Source: Colimorpha_A sp045540115 (GTDB lineage: Bacteria; Bacillota; Clostridia; Oscillospirales; CAG-272). Taken from it: a DNA stretch of 64,000 nucleotides. The notes beneath the pieces are model-generated. The model saw only the letters and a program-made list of their open reading frames with translations. It ran no database searches and had not been told where the DNA came from. Below are positions 33,720-41,746 of the stretch, piece by piece; the first letter of the stretch is position 1; the number at the start of each line of letters is the position of its first letter. The stretch lies in assembly GCA_045540115.1 (NCBI GenBank), contig JAZQGR010000106.1, positions 1 through 64,000 on the forward strand, given 5' to 3'. The translations under genes were made by a program, and so were the position numbers.

Positions 33720-34232
33720 ATGGAATATTCCCCCGACACCTGTGCTTGCTTCACGGGACACAGAGCGATGACCGATGAGGAGCTTAAAAGATCCGCATTG
33801 CTCGTCTCTGAGCAGATCAAAAGGCTCTACCCTAAGGGAATAAAAAATTACTACGCAGGCGGAGCGCTCGGCTTCGATCTTGCGGCGGCGGTGACGGTGC
33901 TGAATATGAAGCGCCTTTACCCTGATATCACGCTGAACCTCGCGCTTCCTTGCCCCGGATATCAGAGCAAGTGGAAAAGATCCGAGATCGAGCTTTTTGA
34001 TCGGGTGAGATCGCGCGCCGACAGCGAGATATTCCTGAGCGACAGCTATCACAAGGGCTGTATGCATATTCGAAACAAGTATATGGTTGACAATAGTGTG
34101 GTCTGCATTGCCTATATGACAAAAAGAGAAGGCGGCACCTACAATACGGTCACTTATGCTTTGAAAAAAGGTCTTGAGGTCGTAAACCTGACCGAGTTTC
34201 AGGTAACGGATCAAATCACATTTGATATCTGA
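33720..34232 (+). CDS. SLOG family protein (YpsA/DUF1273-like)
   Basis: 170 residues of a Rossmann-like SLOG domain: CACFTGHRAMTDEEL at the N-terminus, YAGGALGFDLAAA for nucleotide-type ligand binding, LALPCPGYQSKW and a C-terminal GGTYNTVTYALKKG. SLOG proteins bind or process nucleotide derivatives; YpsA affects cell division and stress in Bacillus. It heads the transcript leading into recA, which suggests a DNA-damage or stress role. GAGGGGG precedes the ATG. Confidence 0.82.
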   Translation: MEYSPDTCACFTGHRAMTDEELKRSALLVSEQIKRLYPKGIKNYYAGGALGFDLAAAVTVLNMKRLYPDITLNLALPCPGYQSKWKRSEIELFDRVRSRADSEIFLSDSYHKGCMHIRNKYMVDNSVVCIAYMTKREGGTYNTVTYALKKGLEVVNLTEFQVTDQITFDI

Positions 34233-34243
34233 TCGGAGAGAAA

Positions 34244-34834
34244 ATGAAAAAAATACTGATCTTTCTTCTCGCTTTTGCTTTGGCTTTGCCGCTTTTTTCA
34301 TGCAGTAAGCCGAAGCCGTTGAAGATAAGCGAAGAGGAGGCGTTTGAGGTTCTGAGCGACCTTGTACCGCGCTCCTATGAGTTTAACGTGATCTTCTTCG
34401 GAGAGGGGCTTCCTCACGAGGACGGGCAATATGATGAAACGACCTACGTTGAGGTCGATATGACGGAAAGCAAATACGGCTCGATACCTGAGATCAAGAC
34501 CGAGGTCGAAAGAGTTTACTCCAAGAGATATCTCCGCTCGATCTACGTGAATATGTTCATTGGCTCGAAAACGACGGACAAGGACGGGCTTCTCGATAAC
34601 GACGTCAGTCCTCGGTATAAGGTCATCGACGGAAAGCTGATGATCGACGCGAGCTACGAGGAGATCGCCATTATGGGAAAGCTGACCGTTGTGTCGACTC
34701 AGGTCGTAAAGAAAACGCCGAAATACGTAAGCGTTGATGCCGTATGCCGAGATGAAAACGGAAACGAGATAAGTAAGCGCTTATTTTTAACCTATGAAAA
34801 CGGAGTCTGGCTGCTCGACGGCCCGACTTATTGA
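34244..34834 (+). CDS. Lipoprotein of unknown function
   Basis: 196 residues with a lipoprotein signal (MKKILIFLLAFALALPLF, lipobox Cys20 in FSC) and a soluble alpha/beta C-terminal part ending ENGVWLLDGPTY, like small secreted proteins of the cystatin/NTF2-like size. No family recognised. It lies 12 nt after the SLOG gene and 17 nt before recA, an unexpected place for a surface protein. Confidence 0.75.
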   Translation: MKKILIFLLAFALALPLFSCSKPKPLKISEEEAFEVLSDLVPRSYEFNVIFFGEGLPHEDGQYDETTYVEVDMTESKYGSIPEIKTEVERVYSKRYLRSIYVNMFIGSKTTDKDGLLDNDVSPRYKVIDGKLMIDASYEEIAIMGKLTVVSTQVVKKTPKYVSVDAVCRDENGNEISKRLFLTYENGVWLLDGPTY

Positions 34835-34850
34835 TAAGGAGAATTAAATT

Positions 34851-35945
34851 ATGGCTAAAGCAACACCTAAGAAGCCGGTAGAAATGCCCGGCACCGATGC
34901 TGAAAAGAAAAAGGCACTTGACGTTGCAATAACTCAGATCACAAAGCAGTACGGTCAGGGCGCCATCATGCGCCTCGGCGAGAACAACGCTATGAGCGTA
35001 AGCGCTATCCCGACCGGATCGCTCACCCTCGACCTCGCGCTCGGTATAGGCGGAGTTCCGAAGGGAAGAATAGTTGAAATTTACGGTCCCGAGTCCTCGG
35101 GTAAAACGACGATCGCGCTTCACATTGCCGCTGAAGCACAGAAGCAGGGCGGAGTTGCGGCATTCGTTGACGCGGAGCACGCGCTCGATCCCGTTTACGC
35201 GAAGGCGCTCGGAGTCGATATAGACAACCTTCTCGTTTCTCAGCCCGACAGCGGCGAGCAGGCGCTCGAAATTACCGAGGCGCTCGTTCGCTCGGGCGCG
35301 GTAGACGTGCTTGTCGTCGACTCTGTTGCGGCACTCGTTCCTCAAGTCGAGATCGACGGCGATATGGGTGACTCTAACGTCGGCGTTCACGCCCGCCTTA
35401 TGTCACAGGCAATGCGTAAGCTTTCGGGTGCTATCTCGAAGTCGAATGTAGTTGTTATCTTTATAAACCAGCTTCGCCAGAAGATCGGCGTTATGTACGG
35501 AAACCCCGAAACGACGACGGGCGGAACCGCGCTTAAGTTCTACGCGTCGGTTCGTATCGACATCCGCCGCTCCGAGGTCCTCAAGAACGGATCGGAGCCG
35601 TATGGTAGCCGTACCAAGTGTAAGATAGTCAAGAACAAGGTCGCTCCCCCCTTCAAGACCGCAGAGTTCGATATAATCTACGGTAAGGGTATAAACCGCT
35701 CGGGCGAGATCATGGATATCGGTACCGAGCTCGGAATCATCGAAAAGGGCGGCTCGTGGTTCTCTTATAACGGAACCCGTCTCGGACAGGGACGCGATAA
35801 CGCGCTTGCATTCCTTGAAAGCAACCCCGAGATGTTCGCGGAAGTAGAGGAAAAGATCAAGAAGGCGCTGACGAGTGACGAATCGTCAAACGAGATCAGC
35901 CTTGACGAGGACGATTTCGACCTCGATCTTGACGACGATGTATAA
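34851..35945 (+). CDS. recA: Recombinase A
   Basis: Strand-exchange ATPase of homologous recombination and coprotease for LexA. 364 residues: Walker A GPESSGKTTIA, VDAEHALDP, VVDSVAALVP (Walker B), loop 2 region IFINQLRQKIGVMYGNPETT and an acidic C-terminal tail. AAGGAG precedes the ATG. recX overlaps its end. Confidence 0.98.
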   Translation: MAKATPKKPVEMPGTDAEKKKALDVAITQITKQYGQGAIMRLGENNAMSVSAIPTGSLTLDLALGIGGVPKGRIVEIYGPESSGKTTIALHIAAEAQKQGGVAAFVDAEHALDPVYAKALGVDIDNLLVSQPDSGEQALEITEALVRSGAVDVLVVDSVAALVPQVEIDGDMGDSNVGVHARLMSQAMRKLSGAISKSNVVVIFINQLRQKIGVMYGNPETTTGGTALKFYASVRIDIRRSEVLKNGSEPYGSRTKCKIVKNKVAPPFKTAEFDIIYGKGINRSGEIMDIGTELGIIEKGGSWFSYNGTRLGQGRDNALAFLESNPEMFAEVEEKIKKALTSDESSNEISLDEDDFDLDLDDDV

Positions 35946-36444
35946 AAAACGGAAAGCGCCTGTCACGTCCGATCCCGAAAAGGCGTACGGCGCGGCGCTT
36001 CGAACGGCGATGAATATCGTCGGATACAAGGATAATACGCTCTATCAGCTGAGAACAAAGCTGACCGAGCGTGGCTATTCCGAAAACACGGTGAATGATG
36101 TTTGCGAGTTTATGGTCGCAAAGGGGTATATTAACGACACCCGCGTTATTTTCCGATTCGCGCGTTCCCTTGCGCTGAATAAGCTGTATGGTAAACGCAG
36201 AATAATGCGTGAATTGTCGCTTCGGCATTTTACCGATGAGGCACTTGACGCCTTCACGTTCGACAGCGACGAGCTTGAGGACGTTAACTTCGTCGAGGTC
36301 TGCCTGAAGCTCTTAAAGAAAAAGGGCGGTTCTCGTGACGATAAGACATTTGCCTGCCTTATGCGATACGGACATTCGGCGTCGGATATTAAGGAAGCAT
36401 ACAAAAGACTTGAAAATGAGGATGAACAAAATGACAAAGCATGA
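35938..36444 (+). CDS. recX: RecX regulatory protein
   Basis: 168 residues, made of the tandem three-helix repeats of RecX (GYKDNTLYQLRTKLTERGYS, FMVAKGYINDTRVIFRFA). RecX limits RecA filament growth. The start ATG 35938 lies inside the last codons of recA with no own Shine-Dalgarno, so it is likely made by translational coupling; a longer frame starting at 35875 is just recA out of frame. Confidence 0.88.
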   Translation: MYKKRKAPVTSDPEKAYGAALRTAMNIVGYKDNTLYQLRTKLTERGYSENTVNDVCEFMVAKGYINDTRVIFRFARSLALNKLYGKRRIMRELSLRHFTDEALDAFTFDSDELEDVNFVEVCLKLLKKKGGSRDDKTFACLMRYGHSASDIKEAYKRLENEDEQNDKA

Positions 36445-36682
36445 ATACAAAACCAGCGGTACCTGCTCGCGCAAGATAATCTTCGAGCTTGACGACGAAA
36501 ACAAGGTACATAACGTAGTCTTCGAGGGCGGCTGCCACGGAAATCTTCAGGGCATCGGCAAGCTCGTCGAGGGCATGGACGCTGCCGAGGTAATTAAGCG
36601 CATTGAGGGCGTGAAGTGCGGCTTCAAGCAGACCTCTTGCCCCGATCAGCTTTCAAAGGCGCTTTCGGAAGCGGTTAAATGA
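36431..36682 (+). CDS. TSCPD domain protein (TIGR03905 type)
   Basis: 83 residues with four invariant cysteines: SGTCSRKI, GGCHGN, VKCGF and the naming motif TSCPDQL. This resembles the small C-terminal zinc domain of some ribonucleotide reductases, here stand-alone; function unknown. ATG 36431 is eight bases after GAGG and overlaps the recX end by 14 nt, so the gene is coupled to recA-recX. Confidence 0.85.
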   Translation: MTKHEYKTSGTCSRKIIFELDDENKVHNVVFEGGCHGNLQGIGKLVEGMDAAEVIKRIEGVKCGFKQTSCPDQLSKALSEAVK

Positions 36683-36692
36683 TAATCATAAT

Positions 36693-36728
36693 GCGGGGAG
36701 AAACTTTTTGAAAAAAGTTTCTCCCCGC
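36693..36728. terminator. Near-perfect 36-bp hairpin after the recA run
   Basis: GCGGGGAGAAACTTTTT is followed by its reverse complement with only GA in the centre (17-bp arms). It lies ten bases after the TSCPD stop, and is followed by GCGCCCCTTTTCAAAAACTTTT. It can act as a terminator but also looks like a repeat-family palindrome. Confidence 0.6.
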
Positions 36729-37000
36729 GCCCCTTTTCAAAAACTTTTGAACTATGGGGATTTGATGTCCTATAAACGGAGCGTGAAACATTAATTGGTA
36801 GGGCGGGGGCTTGCTCCCGCCGTGACGGATGAGGTGTAGGCGGCAACGCCGCCGTTGTAGAGTGCGACGTCCTCGGCGCACCGTTCCAAAGAAATGTAAC
36901 ATCATTTTTGTAGGGGCGAGCAATGCTCGCCCCTACAAGCAACTTTGAACGTTCTCGTAGGGGCGACCATTGGTCGCCCGCCTCACTTTAAAGAAATACT
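36729..37000. repeat. Interspersed repeat mosaic
   Basis: Contains GGCGGGGGC/GCTCCCGCC (about 36800-36822), the GGATGAGGTGTAGG and ATGTAACATCATTTTT modules (36828-36908), a perfect palindrome GTAGGGGCGAGCA/TGCTCGCCCCTAC (36910-36936) and a CGTAGGGGCGACC/GGTCGCC unit (36955-36979). The same units occur at 63462-63629. No gene is seen in 36683-37062. Confidence 0.75.
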
Positions 37001-37007
37001 GCACATA

Positions 37008-37044
37008 TAAAACAGACCTCCGCGTCAGCGGAGGTCTTGTTTTA
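37008..37044. terminator. Terminator of the ECF S-component gene
   Basis: AACAGACCTCCGC/GCGGAGGTCTTGTT hairpin; T-rich on both sides, 20 nt beyond the minus-strand stop codon. Confidence 0.8.
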
Positions 37045-37062
37045 TGTGTATTTTCTTCCTTA

Positions 37063-37665
37063 TTATATATAGGACTTATCGCTGCGCATTTTTTTGCCGA
37101 TCAGAATGATCCTGTGAGCGACTGTCGAGAAGATAAGACAGATGCCAAGCTCGACGAAGAAGTTAGCACCGATCAAGGTGAGGAATACGTAGGAGATCAT
37201 ATCTGCTCCCGCACCGGTTGCCCAGCCCTTGATTCCGGGGAAGAAGACAGTAAATGATGCAAGCGTGAAGACTGCGGTGTTGACGACGGGGCAGAGAACT
37301 GACGAGGTTATGATCGCGGCGAGAGAGTTTTTCTTTTCGATCAGCTTGAACATAAGTCCGCTAACCCAGCCGGCAAGCGCGCCTTTCAGAAGAACAACTA
37401 TCACGGTCTGTACTACGCCGAATGCGTAGAACGCCGATGCCTGTCCCGTTACGATGACGACAAGCCCGAAGATGAATCCGAGCCAGAGTCCGGCAATCGG
37501 TCCGAGCATCGCAGCACCGATAACTATCGGAACGAGCGCGAACGCTCCAACGTTAAATCCGATCGGTATTATAAGTCCTATACACTGAAAGACTGCAACG
37601 AGCGCTGTCATAAGTGCGAGAAGGGTTAAGTTTTTTACGTTTGTTAGGGATCTTGCTTTTTTCAA
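37063..37665 (-). CDS. ECF transporter S component
   Basis: 200 residues with about six hydrophobic helices and the S-component opening LALMTALVAVFQCIGLIIP, then IPIVIGAAMLGP-like Gly/Pro-rich segment and GLWLGFIFGLVV. S components bind a vitamin and share an EcfAA'T energising module; the substrate is not evident and no vitamin riboswitch was seen upstream. The start is TTG 37665, about nine bases after AAAGGAAG. Confidence 0.8.
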   Translation of the reverse strand: MKKARSLTNVKNLTLLALMTALVAVFQCIGLIIPIGFNVGAFALVPIVIGAAMLGPIAGLWLGFIFGLVVIVTGQASAFYAFGVVQTVIVVLLKGALAGWVSGLMFKLIEKKNSLAAIITSSVLCPVVNTAVFTLASFTVFFPGIKGWATGAGADMISYVFLTLIGANFFVELGICLIFSTVAHRIILIGKKMRSDKSYI

Positions 37666-37701
37666 TTTTGTCGCTTCCTTTCGAGGATTTGGAATAACAA
37701 T

Positions 37702-37730
37702 ATAATATCACCACGTTAGTCAAAAGTCAA
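37702..37730 (-). promoter_or_regulatory. Sigma-A promoter of the ECF S-component gene
   Basis: On the minus strand TTGACT (37730-37725), 17-nt spacer, TATTAT (37707-37702). Confidence 0.75.
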
Positions 37731-37820
37731 GAAAGCGAGATGAAAAAATTCAATTTAGGAGGAAAATATATGAATAAATTGTAAATTATTTCAAAATTCA
37801 AAAATTCCTGCATTTTCCTA

Positions 37821-37849
37821 TTGCAATTTATTAATTTATACTGTATAAT
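37821..37849 (+). promoter_or_regulatory. Sigma-A promoter of the S10 ribosomal operon
   Basis: TTGCAA (37821-37826), 17-nt spacer, TATAAT (37844-37849), in an AT-rich tract suited to strong initiation. Transcription would start near 37856. Confidence 0.85.
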
Positions 37850-37855
37850 TGAAAA

Positions 37856-38238
37856 GCTTGATGTGCGTTGAAGCGGAAGGTTGCTCCAAAGACACCTACA
37901 GTTCAGTCTGAGGAGGTAATTTCCGTGGAGTATGTCCGTGTCCAAGTCAGCTTTTCGTCAAGGAAACCGGTCTATCCGGGTAATATCGGACAGGCTGAGA
38001 TATCTTGGCGGCGGTTTGCCGAGGACTACAAACGGGCGGATGGAAATCGGACTGTGATGGACTGAAGGGTCCCGCGTGCTGCTCACGGCGCGTGCTCCGA
38101 AGGGTTTTTATGCAGGATTGCATGCTGAAAAAACTTCGGGTTTAATTTAGGCCGAGTGAAGAAACACCCGGCTGAGTGTTCAGATTTTCGCCCCATTTTA
38201 GTTGCATCAGCAGCAATATTAAAAAGGAGGCAAAAACG
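37856..38238 (+). promoter_or_regulatory. Long structured leader of the S10 operon
   Basis: About 380 nt lie between the expected start site and rpsJ. The sequence is GC-richer than the intergenic DNA around it and full of short inverted repeats, e.g. CTTGGC/GCCGAG (38003-38024 area), GAAG..TTTTT/AAAAA..CTTC (about 38098-38141), and CACTCGGCC versus CCGGCTGAGTG. A small ORF with a strong Shine-Dalgarno is inside. This is a likely site of autogenous control by a ribosomal protein; I cannot name the family. Confidence 0.55.
37925..38065 (+). CDS. Possible 46-residue leader peptide in the S10 leader
   Basis: GTG 37925 stands eight bases after AGGAGG (37911-37916) and opens a 46-codon frame, MEYVRVQVSFSSRKPVYPGN at its start, ending TGA 38063-38065. 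The peptide is basic and aromatic and resembles no protein I know. It may be a translated leader ORF whose translation controls folding of the leader, or a chance frame. Confidence 0.3.
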   Translation: MEYVRVQVSFSSRKPVYPGNIGQAEISWRRFAEDYKRADGNRTVMD

Positions 38239-38547
38239 ATGGCAGTACAGGAGAAACTCAGAGTCAGACTCAAGAGCTACGATCATTTCCTCATCGATCA
38301 GGCTGCAGAGAAGATCGTTGAGACCGCAAAGCGCAACGGCGCAACGGTTTCCGGTCCTATTCCGCTCCCTACCGAGAAGGAGATCATCACCATTCTTCGC
38401 GCAGTTCATAAGTACAAGGACAGCCGCGAGCAGTTTGAACTCAGAACTCACAAGAGACTCATTGACATAATCAAGCCCTCTGCGAAGACCGTAGAAGCGC
38501 TTATGAGTCTGGAGCTCCCCGCAGGCGTTCAGATCGACATCAAGTAA
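38239..38547 (+). CDS. rpsJ: Small ribosomal subunit protein uS10
   Basis: 102 residues, the usual length. Segments RVRLKSYDHFLID and GPIPLPTEKEIITILRAVHK with HKRLIDI are diagnostic. S10 binds the 30S head and, as NusE, joins antitermination complexes. ATG 38239 is eight bases after AAGGAGG. First gene of the operon. Confidence 0.97.
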   Translation: MAVQEKLRVRLKSYDHFLIDQAAEKIVETAKRNGATVSGPIPLPTEKEIITILRAVHKYKDSREQFELRTHKRLIDIIKPSAKTVEALMSLELPAGVQIDIK

Positions 38548-38604
38548 TCCTTAATAAATAAGGATAGATCGAACCCGAGGGAAAGCCCCGAGGTTTTATG
38601 TCAA

Positions 38605-38634
38605 GTTGAGGCACACGGCCTTGCGTGCTTCAAC
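38605..38634 (+). other. Hairpin in the rpsJ-rplC spacer
   Basis: The 115-nt spacer holds GTTGA.GCAC/GTGC.TCAAC, plus smaller CCTTA/TAAGG and CCGAGG/CCCCGAGG pairings upstream. No T run follows, so it is more likely an RNA processing or regulatory structure than a terminator. Confidence 0.45.
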
Positions 38635-38662
38635 CAATAACTAAAATCAGGAGGAAAACAAA

Positions 38663-39292
38663 ATGAAAAAAGGCATTATCGGCAAGAAGATCGGTATGAC
38701 CCAGATCTTCGATGCAAACGGCAACGTGATCCCCGTTACGGTGATCGAAGCCGGCCCCTGCACGGTTACTCAGAAGAAGACCGTGGAGACTGATGGTTAC
38801 GATGCAATCCAGCTCGGATTCATGGACGTAGCCGAAAAGAAGCTTACCAAACCCGAAGCAGGTCACTTTGCAAAAGCTGGCGTTTCTTGCAAGAAGCACC
38901 TTAAGGAATTCCGTCTTGATGACATTTCCGGATTTAACACGGGCGATACCGTCACCGCTGACATCTTCTCGGCAGGTGAAAAGGTCGACGTTACCGGTAT
39001 CACCAAGGGACACGGATACTCCGGTGTTATCAAGCGTTGGAATCACCACCACCTCAGAATGACTCACGGTACCGGCCCTATCCACCGTCAGCCCGGTTCT
39101 ATGGGCGTTATCGACCCCGCACACATCTTCAAGAACAAGAAGATGGCAGGTCAGTACGGTAACGAGCAGGTAACCGTTCTCAATCTTAGCATCGCCAAGA
39201 TCGATGCGGAAAAGAACATCATCGCAGTTAAGGGCGCAGTTCCCGGAGCTCGCGGCGGTATCGTCTTCATCCGCAACGCCGTCAAGGCCTAA
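38663..39292 (+). CDS. rplC: Large ribosomal subunit protein uL3
   Basis: 209 residues. Begins KKGIIGKKIGMTQIF and contains GHGYSGVIKRW and the HRQPGSMG loop that reaches the peptidyl transferase centre. GGAGG precedes the ATG. Confidence 0.97.
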   Translation: MKKGIIGKKIGMTQIFDANGNVIPVTVIEAGPCTVTQKKTVETDGYDAIQLGFMDVAEKKLTKPEAGHFAKAGVSCKKHLKEFRLDDISGFNTGDTVTADIFSAGEKVDVTGITKGHGYSGVIKRWNHHHLRMTHGTGPIHRQPGSMGVIDPAHIFKNKKMAGQYGNEQVTVLNLSIAKIDAEKNIIAVKGAVPGARGGIVFIRNAVKA

Positions 39293-39312
39293 TCGGAAGG
39301 AGGAAATTAACG

Positions 39313-39936
39313 ATGCCGAATGTAAAGGTTGTTAATATGAAGGGCGCCGAAGTCGGAACCATTGATCTTTCCGAAAAGGTATTTGGCGCAGAAGTAAACG
39401 GCGCAGTGCTTCACACTGCAGTTCGTGCTTACCTTATGAATCAGAGACAGGGTACTCAGTCCGCTCTCACTCGTACCGAGGTTTCGGGCGGCGGAAAGAA
39501 GCCCTGGAGACAGAAGGGAACCGGCCGCGCAAGACAGGGCTCTACCCGTGCTCCCCAGTGGACACACGGTGGCGTAGTCTTCGCTCCCAAGCCCCGTTCC
39601 TACAGAGTCACTATCAACAAGAAGGTCAGACAGCAGGCTCTTATGAGCGCTCTCTCCGCTAAGGTTGCAGGTAACGACCTCGTAGTCGTTGACGCTATCG
39701 TAGCTGAAGAGTACAAGACCAAGGTAATGGCAGAGATGCTTACCGCAGTCGGCGCAAAGAAGAAGGTCCTCGTCGTTCTTGCTGACAATGACGCAAAGGT
39801 CATCGGCTCCTTCGCAAACATCGAGGGCGCTAAGACCGCTCAGACCAACACCATCAACGTTTACGACATTCTCAATGCAGACACGCTCGTAATCGCCAAG
39901 GGTGCTGTTGAAAAGATCGAGGAGGTGTACGCATAA
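39313..39936 (+). CDS. rplD: Large ribosomal subunit protein uL4
   Basis: 207 residues with the exit-tunnel loop segment GGGKKPWRQKGTGRARQGS and the C-terminal DLVVVDAIV half. In proteobacteria L4 represses the S10 operon; whether that holds here is unknown. It overlaps rplW by one base. Confidence 0.97.
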   Translation: MPNVKVVNMKGAEVGTIDLSEKVFGAEVNGAVLHTAVRAYLMNQRQGTQSALTRTEVSGGGKKPWRQKGTGRARQGSTRAPQWTHGGVVFAPKPRSYRVTINKKVRQQALMSALSAKVAGNDLVVVDAIVAEEYKTKVMAEMLTAVGAKKKVLVVLADNDAKVIGSFANIEGAKTAQTNTINVYDILNADTLVIAKGAVEKIEEVYA

Positions 39937-40232
39937 TGAAGAACGTATACGATATTATCCGTCGCCCCGTCATCACCGAGGAATCTATGACTCTCGCATC
40001 CGAGAAGAAATATGTCTTCGAGGTAATGAAGAGCGCAACCAAGCCCGAGATCGCAAATGCGGTCGAAACCGTTTTCGAAGGCGTTAAGGTCGCTTCCGTA
40101 AACACTATCAACATGAAGAAGAAGCCCAGGAGACTCGGAGTCCACTTCGGTTACACTTCCGAATGGAAGAAGGCAATTGTAACCCTTACCGAAGACTCCA
40201 AGACTATCGAGTTCTTCGATGGCATGTATTAA
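39936..40232 (+). CDS. rplW: Large ribosomal subunit protein uL23
   Basis: 98 residues, YDIIRRPVITEESM at the start and VNTINMKKKPRRLG in the extended loop. Sits at the exit tunnel and is the docking site for trigger factor and SRP. Coupled to rplD. Confidence 0.96.
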   Translation: MKNVYDIIRRPVITEESMTLASEKKYVFEVMKSATKPEIANAVETVFEGVKVASVNTINMKKKPRRLGVHFGYTSEWKKAIVTLTEDSKTIEFFDGMY

Positions 40233-40247
40233 GAAGGAGTGATATAA

Positions 40248-41081
40248 ATGGCAGTAAAAACATTTAAGCCGACTACTCCGTCGAGAAGAAACATGTCTGT
40301 ACCCTCTTTCGAAGAGGTGACCAAGAGCACCCCCGAAAAGAGCCTTATAGTTACCAAGAAGAAGCATGCCGGACGTAACAGCTACGGCAGAATCACCGTT
40401 CGTCATCAGGGCGGCGGTAACAAGCTTAAGTACAGAATCATCGATTTCAAGAGAGCTGAGACAAACGAGCCCGCAACTGTTATCGGCGTTGAGTACGACC
40501 CTAACAGAACCGCGTACATCGCACTTCTCCAGCACGCAGACGGTCACAAGAGCTACATCCTCGCTCCCGCAGGTGTAACCGACGGCGACAAGATCTACTC
40601 CGGCGCTGATTCCGATATCAAGCCCGGTAACACTCTTCCGATTGCCAACATTCCCGTTGGTACTCTTATCCACAACATCGAGCTTTACCCCGGTAAGGGT
40701 GGTCAGCTTGTTCGTACCGCAGGCGCAGCTGCACAGCTGATGGCTAAGGAAAACGGCATGGCTCAGGTCCGTCTCCCCTCCGGAGAAGTAAGACTTGTTC
40801 GTCTTGAGTGCAAGGCAACGATCGGTCAGGTCGGTAACATCGAGCACGAGACCATCAAGATCGGTAAGGCCGGTAAAAAGCGTCACATGGGCATTCGTCC
40901 TACCGTCCGCGGTTCTGTCATGAACCCCTGCGACCACCCTCACGGTGGTGGTGAGGGCCGTGCGCCCATCGGTAGACCGGGACCTGTAACTCCTTGGGGC
41001 AAGCCTGCTCTCGGATACAAGACCCGTAACAAGAAGGCCAAGACGAATCAGTTCATCGTAAAACGCAGAAACGGTAAATAA
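40248..41081 (+). CDS. rplB: Large ribosomal subunit protein uL2
   Basis: 277 residues, standard length. Contains the RNA-binding GRNSYGRITVRHQGGG-type segment and the C-terminal MNPCDHPHGGGEGRAPIGR with the conserved histidine near the peptidyl transferase centre. AAGGAG precedes the ATG. Confidence 0.98.
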   Translation: MAVKTFKPTTPSRRNMSVPSFEEVTKSTPEKSLIVTKKKHAGRNSYGRITVRHQGGGNKLKYRIIDFKRAETNEPATVIGVEYDPNRTAYIALLQHADGHKSYILAPAGVTDGDKIYSGADSDIKPGNTLPIANIPVGTLIHNIELYPGKGGQLVRTAGAAAQLMAKENGMAQVRLPSGEVRLVRLECKATIGQVGNIEHETIKIGKAGKKRHMGIRPTVRGSVMNPCDHPHGGGEGRAPIGRPGPVTPWGKPALGYKTRNKKAKTNQFIVKRRNGK

Positions 41082-41094
41082 GGAGGCAACATAA

Positions 41095-41376
41095 ATGAGC
41101 AGAAGCCTGAAAAAGGGACCTTTTGTCGAAGAGAAGCTTTACAGTCGCATCGAAGCGATGAATGCAGCTAACGACAAGAAGGTTATCAAGACATGGTCAA
41201 GAGCTTCCACAATATTTCCCGAGTTCGTTGGACACACGATCGCAGTTCACGACGGTAAGAAGCACGTTCCGGTATACATCACCGAGGACATGGTAGGTCA
41301 CAAGCTTGGAGAGTTCGCTCCTACGAGAACCTTCAAGGGACATGCCGGCTCCAAGACGTCCAATAACGGTAAATAA
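41095..41376 (+). CDS. rpsS: Small ribosomal subunit protein uS19
   Basis: 93 residues; SRSLKKGPFVEEKL, the GHTIAVHDGKKHVPVYI core and GEFAPTRTFKGHAG are diagnostic. Head of the 30S, near S13. The TAA overlaps an ATG that I do not take as the rplV start. Confidence 0.97.
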   Translation: MSRSLKKGPFVEEKLYSRIEAMNAANDKKVIKTWSRASTIFPEFVGHTIAVHDGKKHVPVYITEDMVGHKLGEFAPTRTFKGHAGSKTSNNGK

Positions 41377-41390
41377 TGGGGGTAACAAAA

Positions 41391-41732
41391 ATGGAAGCAA
41401 AAGCTAAGGTTCAATTTGTAAGGATCTCCCCCCGCAAGGTCAAGATCGTTCTCGACCTCGTAAGAGGCAAGAAGGTTGCTGACGCTGCGGCGATCCTTAA
41501 GCACACCCCGAAGGCGGCTTCGGAGTACGTATACAAGCTCGTAAAGAGCGCAGCCGCAAATGCCGAGCACAATTTCGGCATGGATCCCGAAAAGCTCTAT
41601 GTTTCTGAGTGCTACGTTTGCCCCGGTCCTACTCTCAAGCGCATGATGCCGAGAGCAAAGGGCAGCGGCGACAGAATACTCAAGAGAACGAGCCACATCA
41701 CGCTTGTCGTGAAGGAAAAAGAAGTTAAGTAA
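41391..41732 (+). CDS. rplV: Large ribosomal subunit protein uL22
   Basis: 113 residues from ATG 41391; the ATG at 41376 overlaps the uS19 stop and sits before GGGGG, which serves the inner start. VRISPRKVKIVLDLVRGK and the tunnel hairpin region PTLKRMMPRAKGSG are clear. Confidence 0.95.
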   Translation: MEAKAKVQFVRISPRKVKIVLDLVRGKKVADAAAILKHTPKAASEYVYKLVKSAAANAEHNFGMDPEKLYVSECYVCPGPTLKRMMPRAKGSGDRILKRTSHITLVVKEKEVK

Positions 41733-41746
41733 AGGAGGCAGAGCAA

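Noticed and set aside
37856..38238. tRNA or other housekeeping RNA gene in the S10 leader
   Set aside because: No cloverleaf, CCA end or conserved T-loop string was found.
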